From: Alkanophaga liquidiphilum
GTDB taxonomy: Archaea > Halobacteriota > Syntropharchaeia > Alkanophagales > B39-G2
Length of the DNA: 26,336 bases
Direction: 5' to 3'
Assembly: GCA_029259535.1 (NCBI GenBank)
Contig: JAPHEF010000028.1
Location: forward strand, 1 to 26,336
Shown: positions 14,951-23,384 of the stretch, in pieces
How positions within the stretch are numbered: the stretch's first letter is position 1
Layout: every line of letters starts with the position of its first letter
Program-made: the position numbers and the translations under genes
The notes under the pieces: model-generated
Databases searched by the model: none
Told to the model about the DNA's origin: nothing
Seen by the model: the letters and a program-made list of their open reading frames with translations, nothing else

Positions 14951-14960
14951 CATTTAAAAG
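14951..14960 (-). promoter_or_regulatory. TATA box of the DUF357-truD unit
   Basis: CTTTTAAATG on the minus strand, centred about 25 nt before the tandem ATG codons at 14930-14933. It separates this unit from dapF upstream. Confidence 0.5.
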
Positions 14961-15031
14961 CACGTCCTCTTTCAGTAGTGACCCACAAAAGCTGGCGAGC
15001 GGCGGCGTGTGGCGAAGTGTTGAGCGATGCG

Positions 15032-15868
15032 TCATGCCAGAAGGCGGCTGAGCCCTATACTCCCCTCAAAGACCTCCTCCGCAGGACCGGTCAAGTAGGC
15101 GCCGTTCTCGGCGTCGCCTAAAATTTCGACGATGAGATTGCCGCCCTGTGTATGCACGAGTATTGGGCGTCGTGCGTCCACGATGCGAAGTTTTGCAAGT
15201 GTGAGCGCTGATGCCGTCGAGCCCGTCCCGCACGATAACGTCTCGCCGACGCCCCGCTCGTAGGTGCGCACGCTTATCTCGTTCTCACGGACTATCACGA
15301 CGAAGTTCACGTTCGTCCTGTTCGGAAAAGCTTTGTGACGCTCTATCGCCCGTCCCAGCCCTGCAACGTCAACCTCGTCGAAGCTACGGACTATCAAAAC
15401 CGCGTGCGGGTTGCCGATGCTCAGCGCCGTCAGCTTGAAACGCCCGTAGCCCCCCACATGGAACTCTTCGTCGAGCATATGGAAAGAGGGACGTCCCATG
15501 AAGACCCGGACGGCACCGTCTTCCAAGACTTCCGGCGTGATGATGCCGCCCAGCGTTTCAACATCGAACTTCCTCTTACGCACGATACCGTGCTCATAAA
15601 CGTATCTTGCGAAGCAGCGGATGCCGTTCCCGCTCATCTCCGCTTCAGAGCCGTCGGCATTGAAGATGCGCATACGCACGTCACAACGCTCCGAGCTGCA
15701 CACGAAGAGCACGCCGTCCGCACCGACTGAGAAGCGGCGGACGCAAAGGCACCGAGCGAGCTCGCCTTTCCTCTCTTCAGGTATTTTATCATCACGGTCA
15801 TCTATGAGGATGAAGTCGTTGCCCGCCCCGTGCATTTTGACAAAGCTCAGTTCATCCACATCGCCCAC
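15032..15868 (-). CDS. dapF: Diaminopimelate epimerase DapF
   Basis: This 278-residue enzyme converts LL- to meso-diaminopimelate in the last steps of lysine synthesis. It is built of two alpha/beta lobes, each with a catalytic cysteine. Both are present: SGNGIRCFARY (Cys85) and GETLSCGTGSTAS (Cys213). The N-terminal KMHGAGNDFILID (11-23), ADGSEAEMSGNG and IGNPHAV are also diagnostic. The start is a GTG, either at 15868 or three codons later at 15859, where GGGGTGG is well placed. An unrelated ATG nearby is out of frame. It follows the NIL-ferredoxin gene by about 39 nt on the same strand. This joins lysine synthesis to the aspartate-semialdehyde-using homocysteine genes upstream; all branch from the same precursor. 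Confidence 0.94.
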   Translation of the reverse strand: MGDVDELSFVKMHGAGNDFILIDDRDDKIPEERKGELARCLCVRRFSVGADGVLFVCSSERCDVRMRIFNADGSEAEMSGNGIRCFARYVYEHGIVRKRKFDVETLGGIITPEVLEDGAVRVFMGRPSFHMLDEEFHVGGYGRFKLTALSIGNPHAVLIVRSFDEVDVAGLGRAIERHKAFPNRTNVNFVVIVRENEISVRTYERGVGETLSCGTGSTASALTLAKLRIVDARRPILVHTQGGNLIVEILGDAENGAYLTGPAEEVFEGSIGLSRLLA

Positions 15869-15907
15869 CCCACATTGCGTCCTTGACGACCGCCACCAGC
15901 TTTGTCG

Positions 15908-16324
15908 TCATCCTCGCCGTTCAACTCGCTCGCCTTCGCCGTAGAACAGCGCCAACGCCCGCATCGGGCACGCATTTATACAAACGCCGCACTGCACGCA
16001 CTTCGCTTCTTCGAGGGCGACTTGCCAGTCGGCGTCGAAGCGGAAAACACCCTTCGGGCATATAGAGACGCAGGCGCCACAATGCACGCACCTCGTCTCG
16101 TCCCAGACGATTAGCTTCTTTAATATTCTCACTTCGACGCCTCGCTCCTTAAAAAGCTCGACGACCCGCCTCGCTTTGTCATCTGGGACGTCAACAACAA
16201 CTTCCGCATGGACAGCATCCACGTATGCTCTGTCTATGTTTATCTTTGCGCCCGTTTCCAGAATGATTTCTGCGGTGTAAGGGCGCTCATGTAAATACGA
16301 CGGAAACCTCAACAGCAACTTCAT
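15908..16324 (-). CDS. NIL domain-containing 2[4Fe-4S] ferredoxin (homocysteine formation)
   Basis: This 138-residue protein has an N-terminal NIL domain (1-75; LLLRFPSYLHERPYTAEII), a ligand-binding ACT-like fold also seen in methionine transporters. It is followed by two [4Fe-4S] motifs: CVHCGACVSICP (Cys79, 82, 85, 89) and CVQCGVCINACP (Cys109, 112, 115, 119). It is the partner of COG1900 proteins. In Methanosarcina acetivorans this pair (MA1821/MA1822) is needed to make homocysteine from aspartate semialdehyde with an inorganic sulfur source, the NIL-ferredoxin supplying electrons. I choose the ATG at 16324, which has AGGTGA 5 nt upstream; a GTG at 16333 overlapping the stop of the COG1900 gene is the alternative. 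Translation is probably coupled. Confidence 0.9.
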   Translation of the reverse strand: MKLLLRFPSYLHERPYTAEIILETGAKINIDRAYVDAVHAEVVVDVPDDKARRVVELFKERGVEVRILKKLIVWDETRCVHCGACVSICPKGVFRFDADWQVALEEAKCVQCGVCINACPMRALALFYGEGERVERRG

Positions 16325-16329
16325 CCCGC

Positions 16330-17829
16330 TCACCTACCAACGAGCTTGCTTATCTGGTCGCTCGTCACCATTCCCAAAACGTGCCCTTCGTCGTCAACGA
16401 CAGGCATCGCAGAAATGTCAAACTGCTCGAACTTACGCACGACGACGTCCACAGGCTCGTCCGGCTTCGCAGTCACCACCCGCCGCGTCATGATTTTGTC
16501 GAGAGACTCATACCTAAAAGCCACCGCCAACGAGAGGTCCCAGGCGGTCACGATGCCCACGAGCTTGCTCTCGACGTCCACTACGGGTATATGTGTGAAT
16601 TTCCCCCTAACAATTGCTTTCGCCACGTCCTCCAAGCTCGCATCCTCACGCACCACCTTAAACATCCTGGACATCACGTCTTTTACCAACGGTAGCTCCC
16701 TCGTCTGCTTCATCGGCTTCACCTCACCCACCGTCGGCAACCTCGCCACCGGCTCGGTCAATAAAAACTCGCCACGCTCTATCTGCCGTTTCAGCTCCTC
16801 GGCAACCTTCTTCGCCATGTGAAAGCTTGAGAGCGGAGACGCCGGCACCTCTTTCCCCTCTATCTCTAATTTCCCGGATTTTAGCTCTTCATACGTTGCC
16901 ATCCTGACCACGGGGCGGTCCCGCCTTGGCACGCCGTAATCAACGACTTCTGTGACAATTTCGGCGTCGGAGACGCCCGTGCGCTTCGCAATCTCCTCAT
17001 TCAGCACAGGTATCGGCACGCTTATACCCACGTAGAGCGTGACGCCATATTTGTAAAAAACTGCAGCTCTCAAAAACTCCTTCCTCATCTTTTTTAAGTT
17101 TCCTAAAACCATAAGCGTGCCCTTCTTTTTCAGGGGTTCATGCTGCGTCCCCTCGCCGATGATGTAGCCTTTAGCGCCGCCCACGAGTATGCGGGTGCCG
17201 ACGCCGAGCACCTCGTAATCCGGATCGTTGCAGAGCGGAGAAAGCTCCCCGGCGCCGCAGAACGTTGCGTTCCCGTAGTTGGGGAGCAGTGTGCCCATGT
17301 AAGTGTAAAGCGTCCTGTCGGTCGAGTTCGTCGCCGCACTGTATCGCTGGTAAGCGTTTCTCGGGTTGACCATGACGGCTTGGTTGAGGTCGGCGAGCGT
17401 GATTTCGGTCTCGATGCTCCTCCGCGGGTAGCAGTCGGTGCCGTGCGCAATAGCCCGCACCTCCACCCCCTTCCCCGAAATCAGCTCCTCGATGACGTGC
17501 GCGCCGCCGTATTCGGGGTTGCGTTCTGAGAGCCGCGTCGCCCCCAAGTATGCATCGACCGCCGCAATCCCGGTGTAAGCTTCGACATCGTTCAGCCAGA
17601 CCCGCTGCATTTTTATCGGTGGGTCGGCGTGCCCGAAATTCAAAAAGACGCCGCTCGAACACATCGCGCCGAACGTCCCCGTCGTCACGACGTCAACCTC
17701 GCGCGCTGCCCTCTCGGCGCCGAGCTCCCGCACGAGCTCCGTCATCTCATCCGCGGTCACCACCGAAACGCTGCCGTCCCTTATCTTCTCGTTTATCTCG
17801 GCGGTGCTTTTTTTGACTTTTAAGTCCAT
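16330..17829 (-). CDS. Homocysteine biosynthesis protein (COG1900/DUF39) with C-terminal CBS pair
   Basis: This protein is about 499 residues counted from the ATG at 17829. The N-terminal about 370 residues are the DUF39 domain: TAEINEKIRDGSV, TTGTFGAMCSSGVFLNFGHA with Cys57, and AIAHGTDCYPRRSIETEI with Cys133. These cysteines fit the spacing of the two conserved, functionally important cysteines I recall from MA1821. Two CBS domains follow at about 380-495 (VKDVMSRMFKVV, KFTHIPVVD, DKIMTRRVVTA, FDISAMPVVDD), which usually sense adenosyl compounds such as AMP or SAM. The CBS pair may give feedback control by a sulfur-amino-acid product (inference). An in-frame ATG at 17862 exists, but TTTAAGAAA about 25 nt before 17829 would make the shorter form leaderless. 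The NIL-ferredoxin gene overlaps or abuts its stop. Confidence 0.9.
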   Translation of the reverse strand: MDLKVKKSTAEINEKIRDGSVSVVTADEMTELVRELGAERAAREVDVVTTGTFGAMCSSGVFLNFGHADPPIKMQRVWLNDVEAYTGIAAVDAYLGATRLSERNPEYGGAHVIEELISGKGVEVRAIAHGTDCYPRRSIETEITLADLNQAVMVNPRNAYQRYSAATNSTDRTLYTYMGTLLPNYGNATFCGAGELSPLCNDPDYEVLGVGTRILVGGAKGYIIGEGTQHEPLKKKGTLMVLGNLKKMRKEFLRAAVFYKYGVTLYVGISVPIPVLNEEIAKRTGVSDAEIVTEVVDYGVPRRDRPVVRMATYEELKSGKLEIEGKEVPASPLSSFHMAKKVAEELKRQIERGEFLLTEPVARLPTVGEVKPMKQTRELPLVKDVMSRMFKVVREDASLEDVAKAIVRGKFTHIPVVDVESKLVGIVTAWDLSLAVAFRYESLDKIMTRRVVTAKPDEPVDVVVRKFEQFDISAMPVVDDEGHVLGMVTSDQISKLVGR

Positions 17830-17935
17830 GCCTCTGCTTTGTCCGCTTTTTTTCTTAAACATTACTGGGCGGATAGGTTATTGAGGGAAGGAGTGTGTTA
17901 CAAGCTCCTTTGACCCGTGCGGGAACAAACAGGCA

Positions 17936-20482
17936 CTACGTAGGATTGCGCAACTCCCTTGGAACCGCACAAAGCACCTCGCAGATAGTGTTGCTCTCTA
18001 CCACTACTTCGAAACTGCCGACGCTCGCAGGCACGAGTGTCGTTTCGTTTTCGCTTACGTTTATGGTCAGCATCTCGCCGTTACTGCACTTCAGCGTCAA
18101 ACGCCCCCGCACGCACGTCAGCAGCAGCGGCACGTTTTTAGTATCTATCTTAAGCTTGCTGTTGTTAAGCTTAAGATGCCGCAACTCAAAACGCTCGTCC
18201 TTCACGAGCAAAAGTTCTGAGACGCCGTCATGCCGCTTTAGCACCTCAGGCATCTTCTTCAAACCCTGCCCGAAACCAACGTCGTCGAATTTCAAAACTT
18301 TGCTCGCATGCTCCAAGTGGAGCTCGCGCCCCCTGTCGTAGTCGTAAATCCTGAAAGTTCGCCCTGAAGAGGTGCTGACCTCATAAACCTTCGTGCCACC
18401 GCCGAGTGCGTGAGCAACGCCCGCAGGGATGTGAAAAACGTCGCCGACGCCCACTTTAAGCTCATTAAGGAATGCGAGGCTGAAATTACGATTACGCACG
18501 GCGTCCCAGAATTTGCGCGCCACAGCTCTCTCGCCGCCGCGGCGCAAGCTCTCTGCGATGCCTATGTAAATCTTTGCGCCTTCTGAGGCTTCGAGGACAT
18601 ACCACGCTTCGTTTTTGCCGAACGCATCTCCGAGCGTTTTTGCATAAGCGGCGTCGGGATGCACCTGCACCGAAAGGTTTTCATCCGCTTTTATTATTTT
18701 CACAATCAGCGGGAATTCATAACGTTGCACAGTCGCCCCTTGAGCGTCGGACACGATGCAGCTTTGCGCAACGCCACCCAGAACCTCAGGGAAGAGCGTT
18801 GTAAGCTCCCAGAGCCGCAACTTCAGCCCTGAGGGTAGCGTAACACAATTCCGGGACGACACGCACCAGAGCTCGTAGCCCCATGGCTTGTCCTTGACGA
18901 AAGCATCCACTTTATGCGGCATTTTTGCAGCGTCCTGCAAGTTCTCCCTTAAAACAGCCGTCGCCTCTTCCAAGCATGTATCGCCTAGGGCATCGCCTCG
19001 CATCCCCATCCTAAAAAGCAGAAGGCTCGTCCTGACGTCGTTAAGCGTCCTCAGCAGCGCTTCTCTGTCGCCCGCAGCAATGGCGGACGCAACATTCTCT
19101 ATCCTATGTCTCGTATCCTCAAGTTCCTTCTGGCTGACACCTTTCATCATCTCTGCAACCTCTCGCAGCGAGAAATCATTTTCTGGGAGCCGTGAGTGCC
19201 ACCACTTCTCTTTATCGCCCCTTTCTTCACCAATTCTGATTTTCAGCCGTATTCTCCCCTCAATAGGATGGAAAACATCAACTACGCATTTTCCCTCCTC
19301 GCGGATTTCTGCATGGTCTACGACATTGTAAATGATACAGCGTTTCGCCTGCACCCTGCTGAGTTTTGAATCTATCATGCAAGAATCTTCCAGATTTGCG
19401 TCTTTGGCGACGGAATCGAAAACGACGCACCTCTCAACGTTGCCGCCCGAAAAGCTTGAGCTTTCGAAGACGGAGTTATAAACTTCACAGCCAAGAGACC
19501 CCGTTCTTGGCGCTACGTGCAAAAATTCCCTCAACTTCGACCCCACATCGGTCAAAATGCTCATTAAACTATTGTAGTAGCTCTCATTCGTCCCAAAATC
19601 CACCCAAACAGCGTTTTCACTTAACGGGATGCTCTTTATTAAGGACAAGCCGCCTACCCCCTTTAAGGCTTCGCTTAACCATTTCGCCCGCTCACGTAGC
19701 CAGCCCTCGGCGCTTGCTTCCGACGAAATCCAAAGCTGCCAAAGCTCGTCAGAGTTGAACTTCCCGCTCCTTGCGTCGAGCTGCTCCCTGAACGCCTCAA
19801 GCATTTTCTCAGCAGCGTCGCCGCTCATCAAAAACGTCCCCATATTTATCATGACTCCAACGTCGCCCGCCGCTCGCTGCAAACGCTCAAGCTTCGTTTT
19901 TACTGTGTCATAATCTCTGGAGTCGTCGAATTCAAGAAGCTCGCAGCCCTCGCCGCACCTAACAATCTGAATGCCGTAGTTGCTCGCAATCTCCGCAGTA
20001 AGCTCAGGGACGCTCAACCCGAAGAGAAGGACGTGCGTGCTTTCCGCACAACGTCTTATCTCGTTAACGTCATCTTCAAAAAATATGAGTTGGTCGCCCC
20101 ACGTCACTAAAATCCTCGAAGGTATGGAAATTTCTTGAAATTGCTTTATCACGGCCTCCAGTAACGTCAGCCTCGGCAGTTTTATAAAAGATTTGTTCAA
20201 ACACGCTCTCGTGAGGAGGTTTCTCGTGCCCTCGCCCGCTGTGTGCACGACTAAGACGCTCTTGTCGCGCTTGACTTCCGCCACGAGGTTCTTGCCGACG
20301 GCGGCGCTCGCATTTTTGAGAGCAAACAGCGTTCCAAGACCGTTTCCGGCGGCGCCCTGCCATGCTGCCTCTGAAACTGGTATGAGCTTCGAGTCGAGAA
20401 CGACATCGCTCGAAAGCGACATTCGCCTGAAATCTTCTACCTGCGTGTCGTCTGGAAGCACAATCACCACATAATCGAACAT
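17936..20482 (-). CDS. Sugar-1-phosphate nucleotidylyltransferase / type I phosphomannose isomerase fusion
   Basis: This 848-residue protein has three parts. Residues 1-315 look like a sugar nucleotidylyltransferase related to fucose-1-phosphate guanylyltransferase/fucokinase N-domains: GNGLGTLFALKNA (47-59), VVHTAGEGTRNLLTRACLNK (78-97) with KLPRL, VTWGDQLIF (126-134), MINMGTFLM (211-219), VWVDFGTNESYYNSL (292-306). Residues about 330-400 have spaced S/N/C repeats like a left-handed beta helix (YNSVFESSSFSGGN, CVVFDSV, CMIDSKL, CIIYNVV). After a helical linker (430-525), residues 528-848 are a type I phosphomannose isomerase: DKPWGYELW, SVQVHPDAAY (His608), FGKNEAWYVLE (Glu625), IPAGVAHALGGGT (His691). 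It would make mannose-6-phosphate from fructose-6-phosphate and activate a hexose-1-phosphate for glycan synthesis. The G-x-G-T-R loop is altered (AGEGTR), so the activated sugar is uncertain. TATA-like CTTTTAGT about 25 nt upstream suggests leaderless expression. Confidence 0.82.
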   Translation of the reverse strand: MFDYVVIVLPDDTQVEDFRRMSLSSDVVLDSKLIPVSEAAWQGAAGNGLGTLFALKNASAAVGKNLVAEVKRDKSVLVVHTAGEGTRNLLTRACLNKSFIKLPRLTLLEAVIKQFQEISIPSRILVTWGDQLIFFEDDVNEIRRCAESTHVLLFGLSVPELTAEIASNYGIQIVRCGEGCELLEFDDSRDYDTVKTKLERLQRAAGDVGVMINMGTFLMSGDAAEKMLEAFREQLDARSGKFNSDELWQLWISSEASAEGWLRERAKWLSEALKGVGGLSLIKSIPLSENAVWVDFGTNESYYNSLMSILTDVGSKLREFLHVAPRTGSLGCEVYNSVFESSSFSGGNVERCVVFDSVAKDANLEDSCMIDSKLSRVQAKRCIIYNVVDHAEIREEGKCVVDVFHPIEGRIRLKIRIGEERGDKEKWWHSRLPENDFSLREVAEMMKGVSQKELEDTRHRIENVASAIAAGDREALLRTLNDVRTSLLLFRMGMRGDALGDTCLEEATAVLRENLQDAAKMPHKVDAFVKDKPWGYELWCVSSRNCVTLPSGLKLRLWELTTLFPEVLGGVAQSCIVSDAQGATVQRYEFPLIVKIIKADENLSVQVHPDAAYAKTLGDAFGKNEAWYVLEASEGAKIYIGIAESLRRGGERAVARKFWDAVRNRNFSLAFLNELKVGVGDVFHIPAGVAHALGGGTKVYEVSTSSGRTFRIYDYDRGRELHLEHASKVLKFDDVGFGQGLKKMPEVLKRHDGVSELLLVKDERFELRHLKLNNSKLKIDTKNVPLLLTCVRGRLTLKCSNGEMLTINVSENETTLVPASVGSFEVVVESNTICEVLCAVPRELRNPT

Positions 20483-20590
20483 TCATTTTAACATGAGGTG
20501 ATGAAAACTAAAAGCCTTCGTTGGTGCTTTTCGAAACCAGATACACGGCTACCGTAAGTCAAAAATAGCATATCCTCCCTCTCTCTTTGA

Positions 20591-21607
20591 ATGCTACCGA
20601 GAACGATTGAGTGGGACGATACAAGGAACGTCATAAAAATGATAGACCAGACTCGGTTACCAGCCCGCCTTGAAGTTCTGGAGTGCGGCGATGTTGACTC
20701 GCTGATAAAGGCGATAAAAGAGATGAAAATCAGAGGCGCTCCCGCTCTTGGAGTCGCTGGCGCCTTCGGCGTCGCACTTGCAGTATTTAATGCTCAAAGC
20801 TTTGAAGAAGTGGAAGATGCTGCAAAAAAGCTCAGCACCGCAAGACCTACCGCCGTGAACCTGAGCTACGGCGTTTTGAGAGCAATGCATCGTGTTCGCA
20901 CGGCGAAAAGCCTCGAAGAGGCGAGGCGGGCGGCGCTCGAAGAGGCGAAGAAAATGGCGGAGGAGGACGTTGCGACGAATCGAAAAATCGGAGAGCACGG
21001 CGCCAGTTTCCTTGAGGACGGCGACGTTGTCATGACGATTTGCAACGCTGGACGCCTCGCATGCGTTGATTTTGGGACGGCGCTCGGCGTCATACGGGCG
21101 GCGGTGGAGAGAGGCAAGCGCATAAGAGTATTCGCCTGCGAAACGAGACCCCTGAACCAAGGTTCAAGGCTCACCACCTTCGAGCTTCTTGCAGACGGCA
21201 TCCCCGTCACGCTAATCACGGACGGCATGAGCGGCTTCGTCATGCAGCAGCGGCTTGTCTCTAAAGTCATCGTCGGCGCCGACCGCGTCGTCAGCGACGG
21301 TTTCTTCAACAAAATCGGCACATACTCGCTGGCGGTCCTCGCAAAACACCATCGCATCCCGTTCTACGTGGCGGCGCCGCTCTCAAGCTTCGACCTCGGA
21401 AAACGCTCTGAAGACGTGGAAATAGAAGTGCGGAGCGCCGACGAGCTCAAGTTCTTCTGCGGCGTTCAGATTGCGCCGCTCGACGTCGAAGTTTACAACC
21501 CGGCGTTTGATTTTACCCCCCATAAGCTCGTCACGGCATTCATCACCGAAAATGGCATATTCACACCAAAAGAGCTTCCAGAATTACAATCTGCTGAGAA
21601 AAGATAA
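20591..21607 (+). CDS. mtnA: S-methyl-5-thioribose-1-phosphate isomerase family (MtnA)
   Basis: This 338-residue protein of the eIF2B-alpha/MtnA superfamily would isomerise 5-methylthioribose 1-phosphate to the ribulose form in methionine salvage; related enzymes also use 5-deoxyribose 1-phosphate. Diagnostic residues: KIRGAPALGVAGAFG (46-60), TICNAGRLA with Cys151, and VGADRVVSDGFFNKIGTY with Asp231. The 80-residue spacing of Cys151 and Asp231 equals that of the catalytic Cys160/Asp240 pair of the Bacillus subtilis enzyme. The RGAP motif and catalytic pair separate it from regulatory eIF2B subunits and from ribose-1,5-bisphosphate isomerase. No salvage partner gene is next to it. No clear ribosome-binding site precedes the ATG; an A-rich TATA-like stretch is at about 20561-20570. 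Confidence 0.92.
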   Translation: MLPRTIEWDDTRNVIKMIDQTRLPARLEVLECGDVDSLIKAIKEMKIRGAPALGVAGAFGVALAVFNAQSFEEVEDAAKKLSTARPTAVNLSYGVLRAMHRVRTAKSLEEARRAALEEAKKMAEEDVATNRKIGEHGASFLEDGDVVMTICNAGRLACVDFGTALGVIRAAVERGKRIRVFACETRPLNQGSRLTTFELLADGIPVTLITDGMSGFVMQQRLVSKVIVGADRVVSDGFFNKIGTYSLAVLAKHHRIPFYVAAPLSSFDLGKRSEDVEIEVRSADELKFFCGVQIAPLDVEVYNPAFDFTPHKLVTAFITENGIFTPKELPELQSAEKR

Positions 21608-21846
21608 GCAGGAGTGGAGTTCGGAGAGGTCACAAGCTGCAGCTCAGGCTTGAGGAGTGCTGGTGAGTTTGCGGAAGCTGAGAGCGCAAGAGGTCCTGAG
21701 CGCCCACGTCCCAAAAAGGTTTAGGCACGAGCTCGCACTCAAAAATGGCGCAGCTAAAAAAAGTAACTTACTGTCTGAGCAGACGCTTTATGTCCAAAAA
21801 TTTTATAAAGCTGCAGCCCTAATTTGAAATTGGTGAGGGCAAGGAG
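21608..21846. other. Intergenic region with promoter of the CNNM gene
   Basis: This 239-bp gap has no recognisable gene or known RNA. The distal end carries AAAATTTTATAAAGC (about 21796-21810), a TATA box that puts transcription start near 21828, then GGTGAGG (21832-21838), 8 nt before the TTG start of the next gene. Confidence 0.5.
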
Positions 21847-23178
21847 TTGATAGACGTAAGCGTAAAGCTTTTAGCATTGATAATATTGTTCTTGCTCTCT
21901 GCATTTTTCTCAGCGTCAGAGACTGCTTTGGTGGCAATAAGCAGGATAAAAGTAAAGAAGCTGATTAATGAGGGGAAAGAGGGCGCTGAAGAGATCCACG
22001 AGCTCAAAAAGGATCCTGATAGCCTGCTCACGACCATTCTCATCGGGAACAACCTCGTGAACATAGCGGCGTCCGCAATCGCTACGTCGCTCGCTATCGA
22101 ACGCTTCGGCAGCCTTGGCATCGGAATTGCGACCGGCGTCATGACGCTCATCATCCTGACGTTCTGCGAAATTTTCCCGAAGACGCTCGCAGCCAGAAAC
22201 CCGGAGGCGGTTTCGCTAATAGTTTCGAAGCCTATAAGGCTCTTAGTTCATATTTTCCGCCCGGTAGTCCGTGTTTTCACACTGATGGTAGTTGCGTTCA
22301 GGAGGTTGCTAAGGTGGGCGCCGTCGAGTGCAGTTGAGACGGTTTCCGAGGAGGAAGTGAAGACGTTACTTGACATCGGCGAGGATGAGGGTGTCTTCGA
22401 CGAGGACGAGAAAGAGATAATAGAGAGGGTCTTCGAGCTTGACGACATCACCGCTGTAGATATAATGACGCCGCGAGAGGACATGGTTTGCGTCTCGGCT
22501 GACTGTTCCGTGAAGGAGGCGGTGGAAGTCATAAAGAAGCACGGATACTCCCGCATCCCTGCCTACAAAGACAACCCCGACAACATCATAGGCATACTCT
22601 ACGCCAAAGACCTCCTAACGCATGCCTGCAGCGGCTGCGACGGCGATTCGAGCATCAAAAACCTGCTAAAGCCGCCTTATTTCGTGGATTACAGAACGAA
22701 AGTGGATGACCTCTTGCGGGAATTTCAGAGGGGGAGGTTCCACATTGCGATCGTAGTCGACGAGGCGGCACGCCCATTAGGCTTGGTGACGCTCGAAGAC
22801 GTTCTTGAGGAACTCGTAGGCAACATCTTCGACGAATACGACGATAGCGCCAAGCTCGTCGAAGTGCTCGACGAGGACACTCTAATTATCGACTGCCGCA
22901 TGCGGCTGCGGGACTTCTTGAAAATCACGGGCATCCGAGAAAACGGGACGCTCGCTGCCTTTCACGCTCGCAACGTCACCACGAACGCCGCACCCGCCAC
23001 CGCCGCCGCAAACAGGCACTTCCTCTCGGTTAAAACCGTCAGAGACCTCGCAACGCAGCTCTTCGGCGAACACCCCCCTGTCGGCACAAAAACTCTCCTC
23101 AATAACCACGAGTTGATAATCGAAGAAACAGACGAACAAGGCATAAGCAAAATCAGAGTGAGAAAACTTGATACCTGA
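21847..23178 (+). CDS. CNNM/CorC-type transporter (DUF21-CBS-CorC_HlyC)
   Basis: This 443-residue membrane protein is of the CNNM/CorC (HlyC-like) family, implicated in Na+-coupled Mg2+ or other divalent cation efflux. The N-terminal DUF21 domain (about 1-170) has transmembrane helices with SASETALVAISR (22-33), LIGNNLVNIAAS (about 61-72) and FCEIFPKTLAARNPEA (about 105-120). A tandem CBS pair follows: DIMTPREDMVCVSAD, YSRIPAYKD, then RTKVDDLLREFQRGRFHIAI and GLVTLEDVLEELVGNIFDE. A C-terminal CorC_HlyC domain follows. The start is TTG at 21847; a stop codon just upstream leaves no ATG/GTG in frame, and residues from there match the usual N-terminus. GGTGAGG 8 nt before supports it. Its stop abuts the convergent 31-residue gene. 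Confidence 0.9.
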   Translation: MIDVSVKLLALIILFLLSAFFSASETALVAISRIKVKKLINEGKEGAEEIHELKKDPDSLLTTILIGNNLVNIAASAIATSLAIERFGSLGIGIATGVMTLIILTFCEIFPKTLAARNPEAVSLIVSKPIRLLVHIFRPVVRVFTLMVVAFRRLLRWAPSSAVETVSEEEVKTLLDIGEDEGVFDEDEKEIIERVFELDDITAVDIMTPREDMVCVSADCSVKEAVEVIKKHGYSRIPAYKDNPDNIIGILYAKDLLTHACSGCDGDSSIKNLLKPPYFVDYRTKVDDLLREFQRGRFHIAIVVDEAARPLGLVTLEDVLEELVGNIFDEYDDSAKLVEVLDEDTLIIDCRMRLRDFLKITGIRENGTLAAFHARNVTTNAAPATAAANRHFLSVKTVRDLATQLFGEHPPVGTKTLLNNHELIIEETDEQGISKIRVRKLDT

Positions 23179-23274
23179 TTACTTCTTATGCCGCATCTTC
23201 TTTCTTCTTTTTTTCAACTTATGCTTCCGCATCTTCTGCCTCCAGCGCTTCCTGCCGCACGGTATCCGCACCAC
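23179..23274 (-). CDS. 31-residue basic protein, mS38/COX24 (AURKAIP1)-like, probably ribosomal
   Basis: The minus strand from GTG (23272-23274) to TAA (23179-23181) encodes 31 residues: MVRIPCGRKRWRQKMRKHKL then a Lys/Arg tail KKRRKKMRHKK. The pattern RxKMRKHKxKKRRKKxR is that of the AURKAIP1/COX24 domain, found in mitochondrial ribosomal protein mS38 and in small bacterial proteins of the bS22 type, where the basic helix threads into small-subunit rRNA. A strong TATA box (ATATAAAAGG on the minus strand, 23301-23310) lies about 30 nt before the GTG and predicts a very short leader, so this is a real expressed gene rather than chance. A role in the archaeal ribosome is inference from the family. 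It ends flush against the stop of the convergent CNNM gene. Confidence 0.7.
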   Translation of the reverse strand: MVRIPCGRKRWRQKMRKHKLKKRRKKMRHKK

Positions 23275-23300
23275 CCCTAAACTTCGACCTAAAAGTTTTT

Positions 23301-23320
23301 CCTTTTATATGTTTTAAATA
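23301..23320. promoter_or_regulatory. Divergent promoters (31-residue gene and YdjM-like gene)
   Basis: The minus strand reads ATATAAAAGG (23301-23310) for the small basic protein. The plus strand reads TTTTAAATA (23312-23320) for the YdjM-like gene at 23385, whose leader of about 40 nt contains AAAGGAT 4 nt before the ATG. Confidence 0.5.
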
Positions 23321-23384
23321 CTTTGCTCAGCAGAATTAAAGGATGCGGCGGAACGCTCTTTAATGCTCTTACTAAAGGATAAAC

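Noticed and set aside
20494..20560. C/D-box guide RNA suggested by GTGATGA at about 20496
   Set aside because: No D box (CTGA) at a suitable distance and no second box pair.
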